From NCBI GenBank assembly GCA_024509875.1, contig JAMPIV010019857.1:682001-746000 (forward strand): DNA of 64,000 nucleotides, written 5' to 3'. The translations under genes and the position numbers were made by a program. The notes under the pieces are model-generated. The model ran no database searches. It saw nothing but the letters and a program-made list of their open reading frames with translations, and was not told where the DNA came from. Position 1 is the first letter of the stretch, and every line of letters starts with the position of its first letter. Origin of the DNA: Oreohelix idahoensis. Its lineage: Eukaryota; Mollusca; Gastropoda; Stylommatophora; Oreohelicidae. Below are positions 11,840-22,412 of this stretch, piece by piece.

Positions 11840-12205
11840 CGCTCATTTTCATTTGGCCCAATCACAATGACAAGGTTGACTATGGTTTCTCCTTTTTTTA
11901 GCTTTAGCATTATAATCTGTTTTGAGCCACAATACAACCCAAACAACAACACCCCCCCCATATATTAGCTTTTTCGGTTGTGGGGACACTCTGTAGAGCA
12001 GTATGCCGCCGTCGAGATCCACAACTCCTTGTTCCTTTTTTCTTCATTTCTGTCAGACCCAGAATCTTTAATTTTTCTCCACCAGCTCCTCTTCTTTCCC
12101 GTTAATACTCCTAATGTTCCATGATCCATAAATCATCGTCCGTAATTCGTATCAGTTTGTCACCTTCAAGATCAGTCCGGTTTTCTCTGTCATTTCTTGT
12201 AATCA
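11840..12205 (-). mobile_element. LINE family A, main copy: endonuclease N-terminus
   Basis: Minus-strand readings include MIYGSWNIRSINGKEEELVEK and a KKGETIVNLVIVIGPNENERAEV segment, the start of an APE endonuclease (WNIRS… motif). Several frameshifts. It precedes, in LINE sense, the segment at 11028-11308. Confidence 0.75.
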
Positions 12206-12656
12206 GTTTTTAAGGCAAACAAGTGATAAGCCTGATGTGCCTTTGCAAGGTGAAGGGGCTGCCTCCTTATGGCCTCCATGTATGCCGTCCCTCCTCACAT
12301 TTTCAGCCAGGCTTGGGAACGTCCTAGGCGAAGTTCTCTTTATTTTCAACATACTTTATTTCTTGAATATGACTTGATACTATGAATGTCAGTATCCGTT
12401 ATATTACTTTTATAATGATGCATTTCTTTAAATTAATACTTAAAAAGCATAAAAGAATGAATGGATCCGGTACAATAGATAAAAGAAATGAAGGGAAAAT
12501 GTTAGATGAGCCTGCACGTCAATTTTTCAACCTTTAGAAAATAAAGTTAGTTCATTCTCCTTCACTACACCAATTTCAGCTATCTAGTAGCACCTGTTTT
12601 GAGCAATTCTTCCGATTTCCACAGGTGGTTTCATTTGTTTTAATTCTTGTTTTGTG
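12206..12656. other. no gene recognised (ATG4 intron 2)
   Basis: Possibly 5' leader of the family-A LINE up to about 12330, then AT-rich sequence without motifs. Confidence 0.4.
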
Positions 12657-13150
12657 GGGGTCTGAGTGGCTAAGAGGTATGGCGTCCACCTCAAATTCTA
12701 AAGGCACCTGGTTCGTTTCCCAGTAGAGGGAATATAATTTATGGAAAATTTTTTTTCAGAACTAGTGGTCCTAATGATGTTATACTCCCCCCTGGTCTCC
12801 TGGGTAGTGAGATCGGATGCCTAGCCTCGGATAAGGGTGAAAAAATAGAAGGTCCCGTGTGCAAGTTGCACACGTTAAATATCCCTTGGCAGTTGGAAAT
12901 CGTAAAGAGTAGGCCGTAAGCCCGCTGCCCTGGCAAAATTTAAAAATTAGAAACCAACCTACCCACCACAAAAATATTTATTGAATGTGTGATTCCTAAA
13001 TACACACACTGGAATTCTTGATGGTGCGATGGAGTTCGTGCACTGTGCTGAGATCCTCCTTGTGTGATCTAAGGGAGGAGATCGGAGCACTGATGGAGCT
13101 GTCTATGTGCAATGAGGATAATCCTTAAAACCAAACCAAACCCATTCTTG
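12657..13150 (+). mobile_element. tRNA-derived SINE with long body
   Basis: The head is tRNA-like: GTGGCTAAGAGGTATGGCG fits an A box and GGTTCGTTTCCC a B box. It is followed by a body with GTGTGCAAGTTGCACACG, TTGGCAGTTGGAAATCG and AGTAGGCCGTAAGCCCGCTG, and a tail CCAAACCAAACCC near 13130-13143. The last third (about 12975-13145) matches 22150-22245. Composition and length fit molluscan tRNA-SINEs, which carry a conserved central domain. Confidence 0.65.
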
Positions 13151-13379
13151 TTTATATTTATAATGCATTTACTTTAACTGCCAGGTTTCTATGTAACATG
13201 ACATTTTATTAATTAATGCGGCCACACTTAGTTTGATCAAATGACATTACCCATTTTACCACATCTTGTACAACTTTTACTACAAGTATTATGACTAGGT
13301 AAACACAAAGGTATACTTTGCTTGCATCTGCCAACACCAGCCATCACTGGAAGTAACATCTTTTTTTTTTTAAATCAGT

Positions 13380-13690
13380 CTTCTTCTTCTTCTTCGTTCG
13401 CCCTGAAAAGGACGGTGGTTGCGTTGTGTCTGTTTACAACGTAGCTGTGATATCTGCACCTTTCGGTCGACACATCCGACTTCTGCACGGCATTTTTTAG
13501 GACCGGGTTTGCCTTCCCATTTCGATCCACACTCGCTCAGCCAGCCTGCACAGCTGCAGACTGTTTCCAGGACCACCACGTGGAGGTGGAGTGCGGTCTT
13601 GACCAGCTCTGGTTCGCTGGTCCTGACGCAGGCAGTCAAGCTATGAGTCGCTGACTGCGGTCTCTATTGCTGCGTCTTGAGGTCCCTAAA
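13380..13690 (-). mobile_element. retroelement 3' end related to 60525-60690
   Basis: The reverse complement shares long near-identical words with 60525-60690 on the plus strand (GTGGTCCTGGAAACAGTCT, AATGGGAAGGCAAA, GTGTCGA, AGATATCACAGCT) and ends with GAAGAAGAAGAAG, a plausible 3' tail. Presumably a LINE or SINE 3' region; no coding match. Confidence 0.55.
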
Positions 13691-14118
13691 TCAGTCTGAG
13701 CCTTTAAATTTTTATTGCTGCAAAAACAATCAAGTTTCTGTTCTTCTCTGTCCTTTATGTTTTCTCTTCAGGCTAGAATTTCTAGTTCATTTAGGTACAT
13801 TGTTGTTCATCCATTTTGTTTCTCTTCTGGGAATCTCCATTAGTCTTGTACTATCAATTTGCTTGAGATACATCTTTCTTGGTTCTCCGTTAACTGCCAC
13901 TAGTTTGACATGTCTAGCCATTAGGTCTTATTCGTTAGTCTTCTTTCTCCCCCCATCCCCCCCTAATGGAGCCTGGAGCCAGCCCTGCAGTTGGTCCCCT
14001 TTTAGGAAGCCTGCATCAACGCCTTTATGTGTTCTTGCAGCAGTGGTTTCTGTAACAATCTGCTCTACCTGATGAGGTTGCCAGTCCTCATGCACAACCT
14101 CATGTCAGTCATTTTCTA

Positions 14119-14345
14119 TGATATGCCTGAGGTTTTGCTTGCTTTGCTTTAATATCCCCACAGGGTGTGAGTAATTAGACTCTTTTACCCTTGCCACGGG
14201 CAGACGGCCAGCCACCACTGCCTTTGAGATATGCCTGAGGTTTTGCTTGCTTTGCTTTAATATCCCCACAGGGTGTGAGTAATAAGACTCTTTTACCCTT
14301 GGCACGAGCAGACGGCCAGCCACCACTGCCTCCGAGATATGCCTG
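14119..14345. repeat. 107-bp tandem duplication, about 2.1 copies
   Basis: The block starting ATATGCCTGAGGTTTTGCTTG and ending GCCAGCCACCACTGCC occurs twice, followed by the start of a third copy (GATATGCCTGAGGTA). Located in ATG4 intron 2 close to exon 2. Confidence 0.9.
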
Positions 14346-14585
14346 AGGTAGGAAGTAGTCTTATTCTTTCCTTGTCTCCTCAGATACCTGGTAACGCCAA
14401 ACACTGACAAAAGTATCTTTAACTGATTCACAAATTCTTGTAAGTACGGTTGTTTTTTTCAAAACTGTAGTTATACTACAATTTGACTTAAGTGTGACTG
14501 CTAATTGTCAAAAAACAATTTTACAGGCTAAATTGCAAATTATGTAAATAATTTAAGAGTTTTTAACTGCAATAAAATACTATAC

Positions 14586-14669
14586 CGTTTTCTCGTCTAT
14601 GGTAGCATTTCCCCAACATGAATAGAGGGCTGTCATACTTAAAGCTGGACTTTGATTTCAGTGTCCAAC
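14586..14669 (-). CDS. ATG4: ATG4 cysteine protease, exon 2
   Basis: 84-nt exon on the minus strand with acceptor TTTTTCAG just above 14669 and donor GTATAG from 14585. It encodes WTLKSKSSFKYDSPLFMLGKC and then YHRREN, matching the conserved ATG4C/D segment with aromatic-…-SPV/L-x-LLGKCYH just before the protease core. Both junctions are phase 1: the split Gly codon joins exon 1 and the split Asp codon joins exon 3, so the reading frame is continuous through all three exons. No expression data are available here; the call rests on family conservation and splice phase. Confidence 0.9.
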
Positions 14670-15245
14670 CTGAAAAAGGACAAAAAATATATCACTTTTA
14701 AGTTAGAGAAGTTAGAACAACAATTTCTAAAATAACAGTCGTGAGTTTCCCATTTTAAATCTCTTACAGCGAGGTAGATAGATGTAAAATAAAATTAGCA
14801 ACACAAGCACCTTAAGGTAAACAGATGCAAAAATCTTACTATTTTACATCTGACAACATCAGCTAAGTAAAATAAACAGCTATAAAACATTTCATCTCTT
14901 ACAATTTGCAATTTAAGCACAGTATAACATGTGATTATCATCATCACCATCAGATAATACTGAAATATACCACACTGCAATATTTACTGAAAGAAGAAAT
15001 GAAACAAGTACGCGCAACATTAGCTAAAGATCAAAGCAAAGGCAAATTAACATAGGCCAAAAATGAACGCTAGATAATGGACAAGTACTTCATTAATGGT
15101 TTTCATGGCTCAGGATAATCAAAATCAATCACTTCTGAAGTTAACATAGATTACATTATATTTGTTTCACTTTTCAACTGTTGTTATTCAAGCTGCAGAC
15201 ATATAGCAGTGAATAATATTGATTAAAAGAATTTCTAAATAATAA
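14670..15245. other. ATG4 intron 1, AT-rich part
   Basis: AT-rich intronic DNA with no recognisable gene or repeat. Confidence 0.5.
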
Positions 15246-15475
15246 ATGGGAGAAGACTCGCTACAACAAACATGGGAAATCAAGAACCAATTATCCAAAC
15301 CTCCAGGACGTCCCGAAACTCGCTGGGCGGACAACATCAGACAATCTCTGAAGGACTGAGGACTGGAACCAGACCAAAAGGATGACAGCTGATAGGATAA
15401 CATGGTGTTCTCTCTGGCTAACCTCTTCACCCCATGGTCGAAGAGGAAGGACTGCAATATCCCAGGCAATGAAGA
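15246..15475 (+). mobile_element. LINE family A, 3' fragment
   Basis: Plus-strand reading contains the family-A C-terminal motifs PPGRPETRWADNIRQSLKD and SPHGRRGRT, with an in-frame stop after QSLKD. Inside ATG4 intron 1. Confidence 0.75.
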
Positions 15476-15499
15476 GACTAACATTTTTGGTTGGCAAAT

Positions 15500-15900
15500 G
15501 AAGGAGGAAAGCTACCTCCATCTGATACCAGCATAACTTTTGAAGAGGCCAAGAGTTTTATGAGGAGCACATACAGGAACAAGTGGGAAGCAGAGCATCC
15601 AGGCCACTAGAAAAACGAAGCATATTACCAGCTCAACAGAAGTGAACAAGGGTAATCTTCAGACTCTGCAACAGGCCATAACAGATACCATCTTTTTCAA
15701 CAATCTAATGATAAGAACAGCAGATGAGTATAACTATGGCACCGGTAAAATGACTGCTGAACATCTGCTGTAATAATGCTAAACAAAAGAGGAACATAAA
15801 AAACATTACCAGTACCATTTCTGGACAAACTCTAAAGAGATATCAACAGTCTCAGAATGACCACTGCTTACTTTAAACATATTCAAGTTAACATCTGAAA
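15500..15900 (+). mobile_element. LINE C-terminal remnant (zinc-knuckle region)
   Basis: Plus strand reads ITFEEAKSFMRSTYRNKWEAEHPG, YYQLNRSEQ and YNYGTGKMTAEHLL, resembling the C-terminal CxC…H zinc-knuckle segment that follows RNase H in Jockey/CR1-like LINEs. Stops at the expected cysteines show decay. Related to the minus-strand fragment at 18700-18960 (KMTAKHLLQKCP). Confidence 0.6.
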
Positions 15901-16160
15901 GCGTACAAAGAAGACTGGTCACTCATCTGAAAATTGCTTAAAAAGATATTTAAATTATCTGTAAAATGAATATCAAGTGTTAATCAACAAAAAACGCATT
16001 TCTGTCAGAATACTTCATATAGCAATTAGTAAATATTATGATACATACATGAAGAAACTAATGTAAAAAATGTATTATTGTTATGGTAATGTACAAACGA
16101 AACTAGTAAAAAATTTTTATGAAATTAGGAGTACTTATAAGATCCTTATTATGATCCTAC

Positions 16161-17139
16161 CATATCTGATGCTGTTCCACAGAGACTTTACTTTCATTTT
16201 CACATTCTCTGGCTCAAACCGATGTTCAAACGACTGTTTTGATAAATCCAGCTCACTTGCAGACTTTTGCTTTCTTAAACGAGATGCAATTGTTATGCCA
16301 GAGTGGGACTTGTGTAATCTTCCTGGCATTGGTGCTGTTCCTTGATGAGAAATGTACTCAACTTTGCCACTGTTAGTTTTGTATTTAGCAAAATGTTTTG
16401 GAGAAATCTCTGATTCCTGTTGTGAGAGATTATTGGCAGTATTTGGATGGGAAAATGAAATTGTGAAAGGTCCTTCTGGGTTGGAATCACTACTCTGTGC
16501 TTGAATCTTTGGGGAAGTCTGGTTGACTACCTTTTTAAAAGCATTATGAGTATGTTTAAGATGTTGGGCTGAGTTTGCTTCGCTTCCTACTGTAGTCATA
16601 ACTGATGGGGGTGAAGGTAATGGTATTGCTGAAATATCTCCATGTGAGAGAGGCCACCTTATGGACTCATGGTTTTGGTTCAAACTCTGCGCTCGAATTT
16701 TCGAAAGACCTTTTTCCTTGTGTCTTGCAGTCACAGTCCAAACTGCAGTTTTCTTAAACAGATTATCACTAGAATTCTCAATGCCAGGTTTAATGAGATG
16801 ATGACGTGGTCCATTTACTCTGTCATAATGATCTTTGTTGGTAGTTTCGTTGTCAGACTCGCCATAGTTATTATTAAAAGGCGCTGGATGATAAGATTTT
16901 GCCACGTTGGGTGAGTATACAGATTCCGCCAGACTAGGCTTGTGAACGTTAGTTTTCGGTCCTTGTTCGACATGTAGTATTTTCTGTTTGTTGTGCATTA
17001 TTAGCGGTTTCACGATTCGCAAGTACTCTGGATGAGGAGAAAAACTTGAACCATGTGCCGACGACGAAGCAAAAGACACAGTGTCAGAATGATTTAATAA
17101 ACCACTCTGGAGTCGACGGCGGGCACCGGACTGTTCCAT
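16161..17139 (-). CDS. ATG4: ATG4 cysteine protease, exon 1 with long N-terminal extension
   Basis: Starts at ATG 17139 in a good Kozak context (GAGATGG), with an in-frame TAA upstream. 326 codons plus one base run to a GTAGGA donor at 16160. Only the last 20 residues (ENVKMKVKSLWNSIRY) match the start of typical ATG4C/D proteins (VxKxKxKxxSAWNNxKY). The 300 residues before that are Ser/His/Asn/Pro-rich, with no predicted fold. Noted short motifs: EYLRIV (possible LIR, for binding ATG8) near residue 40, and LRKQKSASELDL with Ser293 fitting an AMPK-type site. ATG4 family members are usually about 400-475 residues; here 416 precede the end of exon 3. A frame open this long without stops supports real coding. 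Confidence 0.87.
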
Positions 17140-17300
17140 CTCTAATATGAATGAAATTAGTTACTGTCGGTCACAAACCTATTGTTATGGTGCCGCCATT
17201 TTAAAAACAAATCATGTGATTCATTGCATGTAATGATCATGTGCCTCTCTGTGTGCCAGCTACTTACGCTGATCGTCTCGTAATTTCCACTGATATTTAT
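17140..17300 (-). promoter_or_regulatory. ATG4 5' region: YY1/TISU-like motif, uORF, M-box
   Basis: On the minus strand AAAATGGCGGC (17192-17202) matches the YY1/TISU class of motifs found at starts of many animal genes. Its ATG opens a 4-codon uORF (ATG GCG GCA CCA TAA) ending about 40 nt before the main ATG. Ten bases further upstream is TCATGTGA (17212-17219), an M-box recognised by MiT/TFE factors. Sequence matches are seen; function is inferred. Confidence 0.45.
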
Positions 17301-17467
17301 TTATCAGGGGTGGGTTTACAGCTATTTACAAGACAGTATGTACTCAATTGGGCCCTGCAACAGAAGGTGGGATGGGAGGAGGTTGTTTGGATAAAAATCT
17401 AAATTTAGCGTCATTATGGTTTTAGATGATACTTGCGGTGGACAGGAGGAAGACCTTGAGCTGATGG

Positions 17468-17972
17468 CAGGGGCGGACTGAACGGTTGGACAATCGGGCT
17501 GCGCTCGAGGACCAACGGCAGATGGTCCGACTCTTCCCTAGCCTCCATCTGGTTCAGGGTTTCATGAATGGATTCTAGGGGGTCTTTGTACATAATCTAA
17601 AAAGATTTAATATAACTTTCATCAAAATGTTTACTCGGAAAATTATGATAAAATGCTGCATTTAAAGAATGATATTTTTATTTTTTTTACATATTGTTTT
17701 TGTATGTCAGTTAGACTATATGTAAACTTAACGATTTTTCTTTTTAATAAAATGTATTATTTGTGTAAAAATTAAAAAAAAAAAATGCGTCTATGTACAT
17801 TATATCTAAGTAGGGTCCGTAGCCTTCACCGGACAATCAAAAGGGTGCAGGGTAAAAAATAAAAAAAGTTTAAAACTCCTGATCTAGCTTAATAAACTGG
17901 ATAGGTAGATAGGGGCCCAATGCCCTTATAGCCCGGGGGTGGATGGCTCAGATCACTGTCAGTTCACCCCCG
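17468..17972. mobile_element. hAT-derived MITE with 8-bp TSD
   Basis: Begins CAGGGGCGGACTGAAC and ends GTCAGTTCACCCCCG, imperfect inverted repeats of the hAT type. It is flanked by a perfect 8-bp direct repeat GCTGATGG (17460-17467 and 17973-17980). 505 bp, no ORF, AT-rich core. The length of the duplication and the CAG..CG start fit hAT. Confidence 0.85.
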
Positions 17973-17980
17973 GCTGATGG

Positions 17981-18419
17981 CACGGGACAGGAAGACTTGG
18001 CATGAGCTCGTTGGAGGCCTTTGCTTCTTGTAGAACTGACGGGTAATTATGATAATTATGGTTTTTTGTATATCTTTTTAAAATCTATTTATTAATTTTG
18101 AATGGGGTTTTTGTGTGTGTAGGTGATATATAACATAATCGCGGGTAATTTACTATTTGTATTGCTTACTCGAAAAAAAAAAGTTATATAACAAAATGTT
18201 TTTTCACACACCCTCTAAATAATAAAGAAGACATACCCTTTTCAGCGTGCTCCCTTGAAGTCACCAAAAGCACTTTGCAGTAGTTTAATTACAACTTTCC
18301 CTAATGGTATAGATGCGGTAGTTTAACGACAACTTTCCTTAATGGTAGAGACGATGCTCAAAATCGTCCTCGTATTGTCCAATTTCAAGCATTGACAGCA
18401 TCCTTTAGCTCTCTGAAAA
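17981..18419. other. no gene recognised
   Basis: Intergenic, AT-rich. A near-duplicate phrase (TAGTTTAA[TC][GT]ACAACTTTCC) occurs at about 18278 and 18317. Confidence 0.4.
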
Positions 18420-18645
18420 AGGTAAGATTCACGCGAAGTTGTCATTAGCGAAAGAATGATGTTAAACGCTATACAGAGCTTTGCGACAGGAGGTACCGTA
18501 CTCTGATCATTATTTCCTTCCCTAACTCAAGAAGCAAAATCAACTAGGCCTACTCATTTACAGCTGGTGATGCCACCTTGTTTCGAAACCGTTACCTTAG
18601 CCGCGAGAGGTCACAGCTATAACCACTCTGCCAGTTGGATGATGT
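18420..18645 (-). mobile_element. tRNA-derived SINE
   Basis: On the minus strand GGCAGAGTGGTTATAGC (A-box-like) and GGTTTCGAAAC (B-box-like) form a tRNA-type head, followed by CCAGCTGTAAATGAGTA and a body shared with 42410-42545. A 17-base G run lies beside it at 18659-18675. Confidence 0.6.
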
Positions 18646-18699
18646 CTCGAATAAAGCTGGGGGGGGGGGGGGGGGAATTAAGGGATATATTCTTCGTAC

Positions 18700-18960
18700 A
18701 CTTTCAGACATCAACTTGAATAAGTTTAATGAAAACGGTGGTCAGTCTGAGGTTGTTTGTATCTCCATAGAGTTTGTCCAGGTGTGGCACTGGTGACAGC
18801 CATATGTGTTTTCTCTGTTCTTCATATGTTGGGGCACTTTTGCAGCAGATGTTTAGCAGTCATTTTATCAGAGCCAAACTAAACTTATCGGTAGTCTTTG
18901 TCTTTAAATTGTTCAACAGATGATGTCTCAAGCTGTTGTATCCTGTGCGGAGTCTGAAGA
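18700..18960 (-). mobile_element. LINE C-terminal remnant
   Basis: Minus-strand reading GSDKMTAKHLLQKCPN and then LWRYKQPQTDH resembles the C-terminal zinc-knuckle and tail of Jockey/CR1-like LINEs and the fragment at 15500-15900. Stops present. Confidence 0.5.
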
Positions 18961-19089
18961 TAATCACGCTGACTAGTCGAGACGTTCTCTGGAAGTGCTA
19001 GTGACACATGTATTTGAGATTGATAAATATTACACACATAAAGGTATGTTTCAGGCACTCGTGAGAAATAAAGAAGTAGAAAACTAGAC

Positions 19090-19180
19090 AACTGAAAAAC
19101 AACAGAAGTGAGTGGCTTATCGGAGAATCGAACACAGAACCTTCCGAACAGCACCACCGCCTAGCTACGGAAACGAATAA
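19090..19180 (-). mobile_element. possible tRNA-like SINE head
   Basis: Minus strand has GTAGCTAGGCGGTGGTGC (A-box-like) and TGTGTTCGATTCTCC (B-box-like) about 35 bases apart, but does not fold into a full cloverleaf by eye. Probably a SINE head rather than a functional tRNA. Confidence 0.4.
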
Positions 19181-20574
19181 CACTATCCTCACTGTCAACT
19201 AGGCACCACTCTGAGATTGAAGAAGCTAAGACTTCCTTTTTTCATATCTACCTTTTGAAAGTCATCAACAGCACTTTCAAAAAATGTTTTCATTGGTTAT
19301 GTGGAACTATCAGTTATCGTCCTTGTTTTCTTTTTTTTTTTTTTTTAATCACCGATTTTTTACTCCTCTGTTATATAACGTTTTAGCCAGGTGATCACTT
19401 TATCAGAGTTTAGTAAACGTTGATTTCTACTGCCATAGTGGTTTATTTATTTTTTTTTTGTTTCGTTCGTAGCTTTTGTCAGGAAAGTTTGATTGTTGTC
19501 CAAGTTTTTTGTAGGATCCATAACAATATTAACAATTCATTCCGCGAACTAAATTTTGTTAGCTTCTGATGTTGTTGATCCCATATGGGTTATAATTTGG
19601 GTATATAGTGTTCCTTTTTCCATATAGTACCTTACATTTGTTGTTTTTTCCAGACTGTAAATTCTCTGGCGTTTGGTGTGGCGTTTTCTAAGATCTGTTG
19701 GTGTATCTCTTCCCTGTTTTTTTTTTTAGTATATCTCCCTTCACCCTGTTGAGTTTTGCGATGTTTATGCTCTGATTTATAGTGTGCTACCTTCTTATTT
19801 ATTGCCTTTGATCTCATGTATTTTTATTTGGAACGAACTGCTTTGTAATGTTTTGAAATTTATCTTACTTTTGTAGTGAATATTTGTGGTGAATATTTTA
19901 TTTATGTATTTTGTCTTACTTTAAACTTTCTCCTTTGCTCTGGTACTTATCTGTTAATTTGTATTTTGGTAATATAAAATTTTATTACGTTTTGTAGTTC
20001 CCTGCTGACCTGCTAATTAATTAGTTTATCGTCCAAGACTCGCTTCCATACAATTACAGTTCTGTTAACATCTTAGTACATTAATGGGAATTATTAAATG
20101 TGAAGTCTCTCTCTCCCTCTCACACGGTTTTAAAAACGTGGGGATATTATCGTTGCTTGCGGCATCCGCTCGTAATCTATTTGTTTATTTTTTTTCCGCC
20201 CATTTGATGTTATCAGCTCCCTCTCAACAAAATTCACAGCACCGACGTAATATTGATTAGCACACAAACGACACGGTTGATAAAGCATCGTGTTAACACA
20301 TTTAAAAGAAAAACAGCTATGAAATAGTACACAGTTCTCTCGGCCTTGATAGTTCGCAGCATGTTACTTTGCTATCTCCCTTGCACATCTCTTGTTGTGT
20401 TTGATACGCCTACTATAGAGTATACAAGTTCATATATCAAGGTTGTTTATATATAGACGTGTCCTAATAAAAACCTGATAGAGACTGTTTCCAGGTTGAA
20501 CGAGGTTCTTTTGTTTTAATTGATGGAGAAAAATGTGTTGAAACCTTAATGCGTGATATTATACGACATCTTTT
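19181..20574. other. AT-rich, no gene recognised
   Basis: Many T-rich runs. A phrase CCATATGGGTTATAATTTGGGTATATAGTGTTC at about 19580-19612 also occurs in the SINE at 43690-43725, so a repeat fragment lies here. No coding evidence. Confidence 0.5.
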
Positions 20575-20883
20575 TCTTCTTCTTTGATCCTTAGCCGCCG
20601 ACGGTCAAAGCAGTCAGTGGCCATAACGCCTGGTGGCGTATTGTAGGGCAGCAACACATTGATTCCACTTTGCTCGGTCGGTGGCCATCCTTCGTACAGT
20701 GCCCAACTCTAGTTCATTCTTTGCATCTCAGCCTCCACTGTCCTCCGCCAAGTTGTTTTTGGTCGGCTTCTCTTTCGTTTTCCTTCAGGGGTCCATAGCA
20801 TAGCTGTTCTTGTGATGGCATCGGGGTCTCTTCTGAGGACATGGCCAACGCAACTCCTGCGTCTGCCAGCTATGATGGTGTGC
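20575..20883 (-). mobile_element. LINE family B, 3' end with one terminal unit
   Basis: Minus strand reads the RTE-type C-terminus (TPXGKRKRSRPKTTWRRTVEAE) and then a single copy of the 3' unit seen 11 times at 32089-33035, ending in AAGAAGAAG. A useful single-unit reference for the amplified copy. Confidence 0.75.
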
Positions 20884-21024
20884 AATTATACGACATCTTG
20901 CGTCTATAATTATGGATAGCATATTCATTTACATTGATATTCAGTTGCTATTATGAATTTATGACAAGACCCAGAAAAGTGCCAGTGGAACAAGAGATAA
21001 GAAGAAGACACTGTCAGTGGATCT
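20884..21024 (+). repeat. segment shared with 41000-41165, with LINE fragment
   Basis: Nearly identical to 41000-41165 over about 140 bp. The second half reads KTQKSASGTR / VPVEQEIRRRHCQWI, an RTE-type ORF2 fragment on the plus strand. Confidence 0.75.
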
Positions 21025-21155
21025 AGAGGCAAATGGCGGCAAGACGAGAATGAATCATGACACAAGCAAATGGCGGCAAGACGAGAATGAATCATGACAC
21101 AAGCAAATGGCAGCAAGACGAGAATGAATCATGACACAAGCAAATGGCGGCAATT
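21025..21155. repeat. 37-bp tandem repeat, about 3.5 copies
   Basis: Unit starts AAATGGCGGCAAGACGAGAA and ends ATGACACAAGC. The same unit forms a second array at 41248-41395. Confidence 0.9.
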
Positions 21156-21182
21156 CAATATCCTTCATTCATTCATTATCAT

Positions 21183-21700
21183 TTAATTCACCAAGGAACA
21201 TAGGCCTTCAACAACCGTAAGCCAAATCTTCATGTTCCGTGACATCAGATCAAGGTCTTCCCATGTATTCCTTATCCCTTCCATGTCTGTCTTCAGTTTT
21301 CTTCTCCGTGTGTTCTTTTGTCTCCTTCTATCTCTCTTACCTTGGGGATTCCAGTACAAGGACTGCATCGTAATACTATTAACATGTTTCCTTAATGTGT
21401 GTCCTATCCATAGCCAGCGTCTTCTTCTCGTCTCTTGTTCCACTGGCACGTTTCTGGTTCTTGTCATCAGTTCCCCATTAATGATTTGTCATACCACTTC
21501 AATCCTTCTTTTCTGCACAATCGCCAATTTATAAAAGTCTGCCGCATTTTAGTTGTTTTTGTTGTTCTCCATGTTTCACAGACATACAATAGGACTGACT
21601 TGACACTTGAGCTGAAAACACCAATCTTTGTGTTGGACTTGATTTTTTTATATGTCCATATATTTCTCAAATACAATGAAAACTTCGCTAGCCTTCCGTA
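21183..21700 (-). mobile_element. RTE-like LINE (family C), RT C-terminal part
   Basis: Two minus-strand frames in order: KSVLLYVCETWRTTKT (21467-21676) and VPVEQETRRRRWLWIGHTLRK then WNPQGKRDRRRQKNTRRR (21183-21467). These are standard RTE ORF2 C-terminal motifs (LLYGCETW; RRRWRWIGHTLRK; WNPQGKRKRGRPRNTWRR). The N-terminal RT core is missing and one frameshift is present. Confidence 0.82.
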
Positions 21701-22412
21701 TTTCTATTAAGATATCATTGTTTATTCCTCCAACTTAATATATTTCCTAAGGTGTTGATTTTTAGCCAAAAAATCGCTGAAATGAATTAAACCCTTACTT
21801 TGATATGGTCAATTATGCTTTTGATCTCTGTTCTGTGCGTTCTTAAATTTACAATCGAATATCGATTATTCGATCTAATCAGAGCGACCATAGTTCTGGA
21901 ATTTAATATTTGGATAATTAGCACTGATGCATTGTTCATTAGTTAAAGCTGAAGGAAAATATCCTATACATGTGTATATATATATATATATATTATATAT
22001 TATCATATCCCAGCTTTTTCTGTCAGTACGTAACGCTAAGGGAAGCAACTTTGGTTGAAAGTTAGACATTAATTGTATTGTTTCCCTTATATGTACTCTC
22101 CCGAAAACAGTAACACTTACCAAAGAAGAATGCGCAAATTACGGTGTGCACAAAAATAGTTATAGAATGTGTGATCTCGTATACACACATTGGGATCTTC
22201 GCTGCTGCTACGTAGTTCGTATACTGTGGTGATGCACAATTGTTTTGTTTAATACTTTTGTTGCCGTTAGGTATTGGTGCTTTTGAATTTAACTCCCGTC
22301 TTATGACGGGCTTTTACACTAATAACTACAGAATAAGTTCAAAAAAGAGCCGTGTATCATCTTTTTTTTTAAAATCATCATGATCATCATTTCCCTTTTG
22401 GCTTGTCCTGGG
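21701..22412. other. no gene; SINE tail fragment at about 22150-22245
   Basis: A block with GAATGTGTGATCTCGTATACACACATTGG matches the tail of the SINE at 12975-13060. A (TA)n run is at 21976-21995. The rest is unrecognised; the last 20 bases are the insertion site of E1. Confidence 0.5.

Noticed and set aside
12657..12730. A functional tRNA gene
   Set aside because: A- and B-box words are present but the arms do not pair as a cloverleaf, and a SINE body follows.
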